From contig SFQP01000055.1 of assembly GCA_004562975.1 (NCBI GenBank), positions 1 through 14,529 on the forward strand: 14,529 bases of DNA. The letters run 5' to 3'. The position numbers and the translations under genes were made by a program. Positions 1 through 5,894 of the stretch are shown here, piece after piece; the stretch's first letter is position 1, and each line of letters opens with the position of its first letter. This DNA is from a bacterium. Its GTDB lineage: Bacteria > Bacteroidota > Bacteroidia > Bacteroidales > Bacteroidaceae. The notes under the pieces are model-generated. The model saw nothing but the letters and a program-made list of their open reading frames with translations. It did not search any database and had not been told where the DNA came from.

Positions 1-2
1 AC

Positions 3-71
3 GTCACCGTGGGAGGTGTGGCAAGCTATATGGAACGAGCCGAACAGGCCAATGTGAACCTTTTCATCTGA
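3..71 (+). CDS. C-terminal tail of an unidentified protein, cut by the left edge
   Basis: One plus-strand frame is open from the window edge to a TGA at 69-71. It encodes about 22 residues ending in MERAEQANVNLFI. The other two plus frames also stay open for a short distance (to stops at 55-57 and 78-80), so choosing this frame rests on its protein-like composition. It would be the only plus-strand gene in the window, convergent with comM. Too little remains to identify a family, and I do not recognise it. Confidence 0.35.
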   Translation, partial: VTVGGVASYMERAEQANVNLFI

Positions 72-78
72 AACATCT

Positions 79-198
79 ATGAAACAACTCCTGCCCCTCC
101 TCTGCCTCCTTCTTGCCACTTGCATGGAAAGCGTGGAGGGGCTCATGCTCTGTGCGTTTGTTGCAATTGTTCCTAGCATGAGGAATAGGGCTGCGTAA
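79..198 (+). CDS. Doubtful 39-residue ORF with a lipoprotein-like signal
   Basis: An ATG at 79 lies 7 nt after the TGA of the left-edge reading frame. It opens a 39-codon ORF ending in TAA at 196-198. The product begins MKQLLPLLCLLLATCMES: a basic residue, a leucine-rich core and a Cys in a lipobox-like context (LATC, with an unusual Thr before the Cys). No domain follows. It could be a very small lipoprotein, the remnant of a truncated lipoprotein gene, or chance. Its position right after a putative stop is the main reason to list it. Confidence 0.2.
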   Translation: MKQLLPLLCLLLATCMESVEGLMLCAFVAIVPSMRNRAA

Positions 199-357
199 TG
201 TCTTCAGAGTCTTCATAGTTGTATGGTTTTGTTAAGAATAATAATCGGATGTGCTGTCTATATGTGTGGGCGGCATGTGTCTGCTGGTGTTGGCGCTGCA
301 GGATTTGGCCGTGTTGGTTTTTGCATGTGTCATTTTTTTGTGACGCTAAGTTAAGAC

Positions 358-404
358 AAAAAAATCCCCCGCCAATGGCTTATTCCTATTGGCGGGGGAA
401 TTTT
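358..404 (-). terminator. Rho-independent terminator of comM, possibly bidirectional
   Basis: Arms at 366-376 and 388-398 form a perfect 11-bp GC-rich stem (CCCCCGCCAAT / ATTGGCGGGGG), extended by one A-T pair, around an 11-nt loop. Read on the minus strand, the hairpin begins 18 nt after the comM stop and is followed by seven Us (complement of 358-364). On the plus strand it is followed by TTTT at 401-404, so it could also stop transcription arriving from the left-edge gene. Confidence 0.9.
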
Positions 405-415
405 CCCTATGATTG

Positions 416-1978
416 TCATTCTCCCCAATCGCCCCGGTCCAAGTTGCGGTAGCCCACCGCCTCCTTGACGTGTCTGGCCAGCACCTCCGGTGAGTGGTCC
501 AGGTCGGCGATGGTGCGGCTCACCTTGAGGATGCGGTCGTAGGCACGGGCGGAGAGGCTCATGCGCTTCATGGCACGGGTGAGTACCTGCGAGGCTTCGT
601 CGTCGAGCCGGGCATACTGTTCGAGCAATGCCCGCGTCATTTGCGCGTTGCAGTGGATACCCTTCAAGTCCTTGTACCTTTCGGTCTGTATGTCGCGCGC
701 CGCCATCACCCGTTGGCGTATTTGTTCACTGCTCTCGCCGGCCGGTGCCTGCGCCAAGTCGGTGATGGAAACGGGAGTCACCTCCACCTGAATGTCGATG
801 CGGTCCATGAGCGGCCCGGAGATGCGGTTCATGTACTTGTGTATCTGCCCGGGCGAGCATTGGCACTCGTGCGTGGGATGGTTGTAGTAACCGCAGGGAC
901 AGGGGTTCATGGAGGCCACGAGCATAAAGGAACAGGGCAGCGTGGCGGTATATTTGGAGCGGGCAATGGTGATTTCGCGGTCTTCAAGGGGTTGGCGGAG
1001 CGTTTCAAGCGCAGTGCGTGAAAATTCGGGGAGTTCGTCGAGGAAGAGCACCCCGTTGTGAGCCAAGCTGATTTCGCCGGGTTTGCACACCGATCCGCCG
1101 CCGATGAGCGCCACGTCGCTGATGGTGTGGTGAGGCGCACGGAAGGGCCGCTGGGCGATGAGCGAAGTCTGCGTTTCCAACTTGCCAGCAATGGAATGGA
1201 TTTGGGTAGTTTCAAGACTTTCGGCCAGTGTGAGTTGGGGAAGGATAGATGGGAGCCGCTTGGCCATCATGCTTTTGCCGCATCCGGGCGAACCAATGAG
1301 CATGATGTTGTGTCCGCCGGCCGCAGCCACTTCAAAGGCGCGCTTCACGGTTTCCTGCCCTTTTACGTCCAAGAAATCGAAGGGGAAATGCGACTGAGCG
1401 GCATAGAACTCCTCCCGGGTGTTGATAACGGTGGGCTGTAGCACATCCTTTCCAAGGAAGAAATCAATCACCTGCGAGAGATGGTCTGCCCCGTACACCT
1501 TCAGTTTGTTTACCACAGCGGCCTCGCGCACATTGGCCCGGGGCACGATGAGATGTTCAAAACCCTCGGCCCTCGCCTTGATGGCAATGGAGAGCGCACC
1601 CTTCACGGGGCGAATAGTGCCGTCGAATCCGAGTTCCCCCACCAGCACCGTGGTCTCCAGCCGCCGGCTCGGTTTGATCATGTCGAGCGAGGCGATCATA
1701 CCTATGGCCAATGGCAAATCGTAGCCCGACCCTTCTTTCCGCACATCGGCGGGAGCGAAGTTGACGGTGTAGCGCATACGAGGAGGCAGGCTGACTCCGG
1801 CACTTTGCAGGGCGGCCTCCACGCGCAAACGGCTCTCCCTAACGGCACTGTCGGGCAGTCCCACCATGAGGAACACCGAACTGAGTTCCTGCGGCTGCAG
1901 CTGTTTGGTATTGACTTCGAGAAAGACCATCAGGGCCGAAAGCCCGTTCATGGCGGAAGAATTGATTTTGGCGAGCAT
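416..1978 (-). CDS. comM: ComM/YifB-family AAA+ ATPase (Mg-chelatase-like)
   Basis: Cytoplasmic AAA+ protein of the YifB/ComM family. In Vibrio, ComM is a hexameric helicase that drives branch migration during integration of transforming DNA; elsewhere its role is less clear. Counting from the chosen start, the order is: an N-terminal Lon/ChlI-like domain (VGLPDSAVRES near 39, NFAPADVRKEG near 73); Walker A GSPGCGKS at 229-236; Walker B VLFLDE at 310-315; a cysteine cluster (CPCG and CQC, Cys 360/362/372/374); an arginine-finger region (SGPLMDRIDI) near 387-396; and the Mg-chelatase C-terminal domain to residue 520. The open frame extends upstream to a GTG at 1993, but the ATG at 1978 gives the family-typical MLAKINSSA start. 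It lies 45 nt downstream of the DUF4369 lipoprotein gene with no clear promoter between, so co-transcription is likely. Full length and intact. Confidence 0.93.
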   Translation of the reverse strand: MLAKINSSAMNGLSALMVFLEVNTKQLQPQELSSVFLMVGLPDSAVRESRLRVEAALQSAGVSLPPRMRYTVNFAPADVRKEGSGYDLPLAIGMIASLDMIKPSRRLETTVLVGELGFDGTIRPVKGALSIAIKARAEGFEHLIVPRANVREAAVVNKLKVYGADHLSQVIDFFLGKDVLQPTVINTREEFYAAQSHFPFDFLDVKGQETVKRAFEVAAAGGHNIMLIGSPGCGKSMMAKRLPSILPQLTLAESLETTQIHSIAGKLETQTSLIAQRPFRAPHHTISDVALIGGGSVCKPGEISLAHNGVLFLDELPEFSRTALETLRQPLEDREITIARSKYTATLPCSFMLVASMNPCPCGYYNHPTHECQCSPGQIHKYMNRISGPLMDRIDIQVEVTPVSITDLAQAPAGESSEQIRQRVMAARDIQTERYKDLKGIHCNAQMTRALLEQYARLDDEASQVLTRAMKRMSLSARAYDRILKVSRTIADLDHSPEVLARHVKEAVGYRNLDRGDWGE

Positions 1979-2023
1979 CGCAATAAGCAACACGCAGACC
2001 GGGGTCAGACTCCCCCCGACTGC

Positions 2024-3025
2024 TTATAGTTTTAGATCATCAACGTTTGTAATATCACGCTGCAAGATTTTCCCCTGCGCATCCACCAGCATGCACGAAG
2101 GCACATAGCGCAGGCCGAGCTGCTGCACCAGCGGCGACTCGAAAGCCTTGCGGTCGCACACGATGGGATAGTTGATGGAGTCCGTCTTGAGCCTGTTGCG
2201 CAGCACCTCGCGGTCCACGTCCATCGACACTACCAAATATTCCCATTTTCCACGAGATTGCTCCAACTTCTTGCGGAGTAGGCGTAAGAAGGTGCGGCTC
2301 TCCCCTTGCCACATACCCAGGCATACGATGGCCAGTTGCTTGCCGCGAAAATCCGCCATGCGAACGGTGCGGCCGTCGAGCGTTTCGGCGGTGAAATCGG
2401 GCAATTTGCAGCCCACACCATTCTGGAAAATGGGTCGGTAGAAGTTGTCGAGATACGTCAACGCCTTGCTTTTGGGCTGTGCCTTCTTCAGCACATCGAG
2501 GAGCTGGAGCGCAGTGGTGGCATCGGGCGACTGCTGCACGGCAAAGTAGCGACGGAACACGGCAACAGCGGCCAGCGTTTGGGGATGGGTTCGCACAAAC
2601 TGTGCCGCCGCCAAACGATGGTTGACCTCCGGCCCGGAAAGGTTGCTGAGGCGGAAGTCGGTGAGCATTTCGTTCTCATCGGAACCGGTCAACTCGGCCT
2701 CGCCGATTTTGGAGGCATCTCCTTTCATCTTGATGGTCTTTCCCGGTTCCAGCACCACGTAAGTCTGTGTGAAATTGGGATAAAGCAGGGTGAGGAGCAT
2801 GGGTTCGGTGAGGCTGCGCTCATACACGAAGCGTCCGTCCTCGATGCGCACGGTGTCCACGCCATCGAAGGAGCCATCCTCGCAGAACACATAAAACTCG
2901 GCATTGTTGATATTCTCCAATTTTCCCTCAAAGCGGACGCGCCCCTCACCGGGCCCGCACGCCGTCAAAAGCCACAAGAGCGGCAAGGAGAAGCCCATGA
3001 AGAGCAGTTTTCGTATGTGTTTCAT
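2024..3025 (-). CDS. DUF4369/TlpA-like lipoprotein lacking the CxxC redox motif
   Basis: Predicted lipoprotein of 333 residues. The signal peptide MKHIRKLLFMGFSLPLLWLL leads to the lipobox LTAC with the acylated Cys at 23. Residues about 28-125 resemble the beta-rich DUF4369 domain common in Bacteroidetes. About 205-333 have a TlpA/AhpC-type thioredoxin fold (KLPDFTAETLDGRTVRMADFRGK, a central strand, and the cis-Pro segment YVPS with Pro309). The active site that normally reads WCxxC is MWQGES: both cysteines are replaced (Gln240, Ser243), so disulfide reductase activity is unlikely. The frame is open upstream to 3139, but the ATG at 3025 starts the signal peptide directly. A hairpin occupies the leader region and comM follows 45 nt downstream. 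It may bind a ligand or act as a structural lipoprotein; its actual role is unknown. Confidence 0.85.
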   Translation of the reverse strand: MKHIRKLLFMGFSLPLLWLLTACGPGEGRVRFEGKLENINNAEFYVFCEDGSFDGVDTVRIEDGRFVYERSLTEPMLLTLLYPNFTQTYVVLEPGKTIKMKGDASKIGEAELTGSDENEMLTDFRLSNLSGPEVNHRLAAAQFVRTHPQTLAAVAVFRRYFAVQQSPDATTALQLLDVLKKAQPKSKALTYLDNFYRPIFQNGVGCKLPDFTAETLDGRTVRMADFRGKQLAIVCLGMWQGESRTFLRLLRKKLEQSRGKWEYLVVSMDVDREVLRNRLKTDSINYPIVCDRKAFESPLVQQLGLRYVPSCMLVDAQGKILQRDITNVDDLKL

Positions 3026-3076
3026 CTTGTCAAATATTATCAGTTCAGCGTTATTCTTCGAGCAAAAAGTATGCGG

Positions 3077-3129
3077 AAAAAGCCAAAGGAGGATGTAGAA
3101 AACCTTGGGCTTTCTGCATCCTCCTGCTT
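3077..3129 (-). terminator. Hairpin terminator after the TPR lipoprotein gene
   Basis: Arms 3087-3101 and 3111-3125 pair over 15 bp with one G-U pair (core AGGAGGATG / CATCCTCCT) around a 9-nt loop. AAGC (3080-3083) and GCTT (3126-3129) extend the stem after a 3-nt bulge. On the minus strand the structure sits about 70 nt past the stop of the TPR lipoprotein gene and runs into five Us (3077-3081), which fits an intrinsic terminator. It is also about 55 nt upstream of the next start codon (3025), so an attenuator in a read-through transcript is possible. Confidence 0.7.
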
Positions 3130-3200
3130 GTGTACTCAACTTATGTCCGGCTTTCGTCCGGCCTGTGGTGGGCCGGCAAGCATGGAAACCCGGATGTATC

Positions 3201-4901
3201 TTATTTTACCAAACTCCGGAAAGAAGCATCGTTGAAGAGCGCGACGAACTCCAGGTCCTTCTTGGCGCGTTCTTTCAACGAAGCATCCTGTGCAAAAGCT
3301 TCTTTCAAATTTGAAACCACGGCTGCATCCTGATTGGTGCGGGCTGCGAGCACGGCTTTCAAGTAGCTTGTCAAGGCATCAGGTTTGGCTATACTGCCGA
3401 GCGTGGATGCTGCACTGCTGTAATCCTTGGCCATGATTTGCGCCAGGGCAGCAGAGTTGGTGTTGACCCCTTTGAGGCATTGGGCGGCCTGATTGTAGTT
3501 GCCCTGTGCCACGAGCAGATTGCCCAGAATTTCGTTGTAATTCTGCGCTGTGGTGGCCTTTGCAAGATACGACTGTGCAGCCTCGGCATTGTTTTCGGCG
3601 AGTGCCACCAAGGCTTGGTTGGCATTGACCTCAGGTGCATCATTCTTCACAGCGGTAGCCTTCAGCAGGTAGTTGCGAGCAGTGCTGAAATCGCCCTCCT
3701 GGATGGCAACTGCGGCCAGGTTGTTAAAGGCGCGATAGTCGCCGGGGTTCTGCTTGACGGCAGTGGCATAAATGTCCTTTTGTTCGGCAGCTTCCTCTGT
3801 CAGCGTGGCGGCATAGAGGAGTTCTTCCACCGACAGCTTGGTGGGATTTTCCTTGTACTGTTCCTGGATTTCCTCGTCAGAGCGGCCAATCAGGTTGTAG
3901 TTGATGGTGAGGCGTGCTCGGCGCAGCTCGGGCAGGATTTCGTCGGCCAGCTCCTGGAACCCGGCAGAGAGGTTGCGGATTTGCTTTTCACGCTCTTCGG
4001 GGTCAGGATACATGGAAAGCACGCGCAGGATGACATCCTTGTCCTGGATGTTCGAAGCCTTGACCAATTCCTGGAAGCCTTCCCAGTCCTCGGCGGTATA
4101 ACGCTTCTCCACGTCGGCATCGATGCTGTTGGCCTTGAGCTGCTTGTCCACATATTCGCCGGACGATTTCTGGCGTTTTTCGGCCAGTGCGGTGTTGATC
4201 TTGATCGAGCCATCGGGCGAAGCATAGGCCGACACCTCGATGTTGTCGAGCATATATCCCTTTTGGTCGGCCTTGATGGAGCGGAGGGTCTGGAGGAAGT
4301 CCTGCACAGACGTTGAGCTCAGTTCGCTGCTGCGGATATTGGCCTGGTTGATGAGGTACTTGATTTGGGCCTGCTTGGTCTGCTTGATGGCATATTGGTA
4401 AGCATCGGTGGCAGTCTCGGTATGGCTGGTGGCCACGGTCGAGTGAATGAGGTCGGAAGTGGCAATGACACCGTCGGCCACCTTGACTTCGGGAATTTCC
4501 ACCTGTTTCTTGCCAAGCGTGGCCTTGAAAGTGAGGTAAAGCTCGCTTTGCTGCATGGCAGGGTCATACTTGAAGGTGTTCTTCATCGTGTAGTTGCCGC
4601 CGAGCTTGTAGGAGATTTCCTGGTCGTTACCTTGTACCTTCTCACCTTGGAACGTGGCCGGTTGTCCCTGGGTGGCAGCGTTGCCATAGCGCAACACCGG
4701 CTGCACGGTAACGACGGCTTTTTTCTTCATGTATTTTTCGGGAAAGCGGCCGTTGATCGTTACAGGAACTTTTCCGCCTACAGCTTCGAGCGGTGAAGGG
4801 GTCACTGTAAAGTTATCGGCAGAAAGTTCTCCCAACTTACTGCACGAAGACAGCAACAATGCACTGCCTAAAGCCAAAGAAAAAAGGGTTTTGCTTTGCA
4901 T
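3201..4901 (-). CDS. Outer-membrane/periplasmic lipoprotein with OmpA-like segment and TPR repeats
   Basis: Predicted lipoprotein of 566 residues: signal peptide MQSKTLFSLALGSALLLSSC with Cys20 as the lipidation site. Residues about 30-150 are beta-rich, of unknown family. About 165-335 contain a segment like the Bacteroidetes OmpA C-terminal fold (IEVSAYASPDGS at 221-232, followed by a LAEKRQKSSGEYV helix). It is interrupted by a helical insertion (about 255-320) and closes with RRARLTINYNLIG. About 355-560 are TPR-like helical pairs rich in Ala, Asn and Gln (for example DYRAFNNLAAVAIQEGDFSTARNYLLKA). A role at the envelope, perhaps peptidoglycan contact plus protein scaffolding, is inferred from architecture only. 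The ATG at 4901 starts the signal peptide directly. A consensus promoter lies about 180 nt upstream, giving a long leader. It appears to be transcribed as a single gene, with a hairpin terminator before the next gene. Confidence 0.85.
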   Translation of the reverse strand: MQSKTLFSLALGSALLLSSCSKLGELSADNFTVTPSPLEAVGGKVPVTINGRFPEKYMKKKAVVTVQPVLRYGNAATQGQPATFQGEKVQGNDQEISYKLGGNYTMKNTFKYDPAMQQSELYLTFKATLGKKQVEIPEVKVADGVIATSDLIHSTVATSHTETATDAYQYAIKQTKQAQIKYLINQANIRSSELSSTSVQDFLQTLRSIKADQKGYMLDNIEVSAYASPDGSIKINTALAEKRQKSSGEYVDKQLKANSIDADVEKRYTAEDWEGFQELVKASNIQDKDVILRVLSMYPDPEEREKQIRNLSAGFQELADEILPELRRARLTINYNLIGRSDEEIQEQYKENPTKLSVEELLYAATLTEEAAEQKDIYATAVKQNPGDYRAFNNLAAVAIQEGDFSTARNYLLKATAVKNDAPEVNANQALVALAENNAEAAQSYLAKATTAQNYNEILGNLLVAQGNYNQAAQCLKGVNTNSAALAQIMAKDYSSAASTLGSIAKPDALTSYLKAVLAARTNQDAAVVSNLKEAFAQDASLKERAKKDLEFVALFNDASFRSLVK

Positions 4902-5078
4902 GAATAATGAAAATGTTTAGTTATTGGACGTACAACGCCACTACCTGCGGTCGCGGCTTGCACAACGATGTTTTTTGAATTTACAAGTTGGAGAGGTTTG
5001 TAAGATTATCGGTGGCCGTGGAAAAGGGTTGCCCTGAAAATGGGCGACGCTTCCACTTTTTGACCCGTAGGGTTTATC

Positions 5079-5101
5079 AGGTTGCAAAGATACGGCAACC
5101 T
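5079..5101. repeat. 7-bp inverted repeat spanning the -7 box
   Basis: AGGTTGC (5079-5085) and GCAACCT (5095-5101) are perfect inverted repeats with a 9-nt spacer and enclose the -7 box of the promoter. This placement would suit an operator for a dimeric repressor or an early transcript hairpin, but chance is possible at this length. Confidence 0.4.
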
Positions 5102-5115
5102 TGGTGAAGGACAAA
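5085..5115 (-). promoter_or_regulatory. Bacteroidetes consensus promoter for the TPR lipoprotein gene
   Basis: On the minus strand TTTG (5115-5112), a 19-nt spacer and TATCTTTG (5092-5085) match the Bacteroidetes sigma-ABfr consensus TTTG-N19-21-TAnnTTTG exactly. Transcription would start near 5078-5080, leaving a leader of about 175 nt before the ATG at 4901. The leader contains two small GC hairpins (ACCC/GGGT at 5063-5073 and GCCC/GGGC at 5031-5045). Confidence 0.75.
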
Positions 5116-5225
5116 ACGATGCACAAAGATTTGTATCTTTTAAGACGAGTACTGCCTGCTGACTCAAACGGCACGGCAACCAGTGTGTGCTGTCCGGGCA
5201 CCCGCGAACAAGCCGGCGAGTTGCG

Positions 5226-5292
5226 GCTTACAAGTCCTGGACTATTTTTTTCAAATCGGCGAGTAGGAAAAAATAGTCCTGGACTTGTGAGC
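5226..5292. repeat. Long near-perfect inverted repeat with nested AGTCCTGGACT motifs
   Basis: Arms 5226-5252 (27 nt) and 5267-5292 (26 nt) are complementary except for one extra T in the left T-run, a mismatch at the centre of AGTCCTGGACT, and one G-T pair. The loop is 14 nt. Each arm contains AGTCCTGGACT, itself a small palindrome, followed (left) or preceded (right) by a T6-7/A6 tract. As RNA it would form a long hairpin from either strand. It could be a bidirectional terminator, a REP/MITE-like element, or a folded RNA. Confidence 0.75.
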
Positions 5293-5417
5293 GAAAGGCG
5301 GCGAGGCTGATGGCACAGGACAAAACCCGGGATTGAAAAGTCATGATGCCATGCGTTACTCACACCGCTGAGACAGATCTGCCGTCCGGCCTCAACAGTG
5401 CCTGCCTCACGCGCGCA

Positions 5418-5464
5418 TTCTATACGCAATTTCCAAGTCGAAAAATTCATTCAATCGTTCATCC
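5418..5464 (+). repeat. Copy A of a diverged inverted repeat pair
   Basis: Blocks TTCTATA, CGCAATTT, TCGAAAAA and AATCGTTCATCC appear here in order. The same blocks, slightly diverged, recur in the same order on the opposite strand at 5724-5764. This copy carries about 8 extra nt between the A-run and ATCGTTC. A shorter third relative (AGTCGTTCATCC) lies at 5670-5681. Confidence 0.5.
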
Positions 5465-5508
5465 CTGCCGGTTATCCTATGATTTTCACCCGTTTTCTTC
5501 TGATCAAC

Positions 5509-5633
5509 AGGGTGTTTCTGCCCATCACTGTGAACATTCATAGGTCTCCTTGTCCGCTATGGGCGAAACAGCCCATATTCATCCCCTTGTCACCCTTTTG
5601 TTACCCCCCGAATGGCTGTTTCTGTGCAGCCAT
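5509..5633. repeat. Row of three small hairpins with TGTTTC-type loops
   Basis: Three short palindromes follow one another: GGGTGTTTCTGCCC at about 5511-5524; TATGGGC / GCCCATA at 5558-5564 and 5571-5577 with loop GAAACA (GGCTGTTTCGCCC when read on the minus strand); and ATGGCTG / CAGCCAT at 5612-5618 and 5627-5633 with loop TTTCTGTG. Stems are 3-7 bp. All share a TGTTTC core at the loop side, the middle one in opposite orientation. Confidence 0.45.
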
Positions 5634-5669
5634 GCTCAGACGAATCCGGAATGAAGGTTCCAGTAGTTC

Positions 5670-5740
5670 AGTCGTTCATCCTTCATTGCTCTGAAAATCA
5701 GCAAGAAACAATCTCCACTGAAGGATTGAACGATTTTTTC
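5670..5740. repeat. Imperfect inverted repeat followed by a T6 run
   Basis: AGTCGTTCATCCTTCA (5670-5685) pairs with TGAAGGATTGAACGATT (5719-5735), with one inserted base and one A-to-G difference, around a 33-nt loop. A run of six Ts (5734-5739) follows on the plus strand, which looks terminator-like, but no plus-strand gene lies upstream. The right arm overlaps repeat copy B. Confidence 0.45.
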
Positions 5741-5764
5741 GCGGGGAAAATTACGTATATAGAA
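5724..5764 (-). repeat. Copy B of the diverged inverted repeat pair
   Basis: Minus-strand copy of the blocks seen at 5418-5464: TTCTATATACG, TAATTTTCC, CGCGAAAAAATCGTTC, AATCC. The two copies face each other about 260 bp apart, as the ends of a small mobile element or two members of an intergenic repeat family would. Confidence 0.5.
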
Positions 5765-5789
5765 GGGGTGGGTTGCAGTTTGAAACGCC

Positions 5790-5841
5790 CAAGGCGCAGC
5801 GGTGTGCCGTCTGACCGACGAACACGAACCGCTGCGCCTTG
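5790..5841 (-). terminator. Compound hairpin downstream of lgt, possible terminator or structured 3' end
   Basis: A perfect 14-bp stem joins 5790-5803 (CAAGGCGCAGCGGT) to 5828-5841. It continues inward with GTG/CAC (5804-5806, 5823-5825) and CGTC/GACG (5808-5811, 5817-5820). On the minus strand it begins about 54 nt past the lgt stop. No strong U-run follows (only GUUUC), so termination may be weak, or the structure may stabilise the 3' end. Confidence 0.55.
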
Positions 5842-5894
5842 ACTGCGAGGACGCGATGTGCATTCTTTCACGGGGCTGCTGGCGCGCAACGGAA

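Larger units (their letters stand above)
4902..5894. other. About 1 kb without a credible gene, rich in inverted repeats
   Basis: This stretch separates lgt from the TPR lipoprotein gene. The longest open frame, 4941-5450 on the minus strand, has no recognisable domain, no normal start context, and runs through the promoter and repeats. Both strands at 5226-5292 translate into similar peptides only because the DNA is palindromic there. What it does hold: a promoter and leader for the downstream gene (4902-5115), a long inverted repeat (5226-5292), diverged inverted repeat copies (5418-5464 and 5724-5764), a row of small hairpins (5509-5633), and a compound hairpin (5790-5841). I did not recognise RNase P, tmRNA, SRP or 6S RNA signatures. 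Confidence 0.7.

Noticed and set aside
2000..2018. Small CGGGG/CCCCG hairpin between the DUF4369 gene and comM
   Set aside because: Only 5 bp with no U-tract and too close to the comM start to be a convincing terminator.
2306..3235. 309-codon plus-strand open frame
   Set aside because: Antisense shadow of the DUF4369 lipoprotein gene, which has a signal peptide, lipobox and domain order; the plus-strand product resembles nothing.
4941..5450. 169-codon minus-strand open frame between the TPR gene and lgt
   Set aside because: It crosses a consensus promoter and a long inverted repeat, has no domain or signal, and its composition (Pro/Ser/Arg-rich) looks like translated non-coding DNA. The same peptide-like stretches appear on the other strand because of the palindrome.
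5719..5740. Possible plus-strand terminator with T6 run
   Set aside because: No plus-strand gene lies upstream and the stem is imperfect with a 33-nt loop; kept only as an inverted repeat.
4902..5894. A known housekeeping RNA gene (RNase P, tmRNA, SRP RNA, 6S)
   Set aside because: The conserved signatures I know for these RNAs were not found; hairpins alone do not support an assignment.
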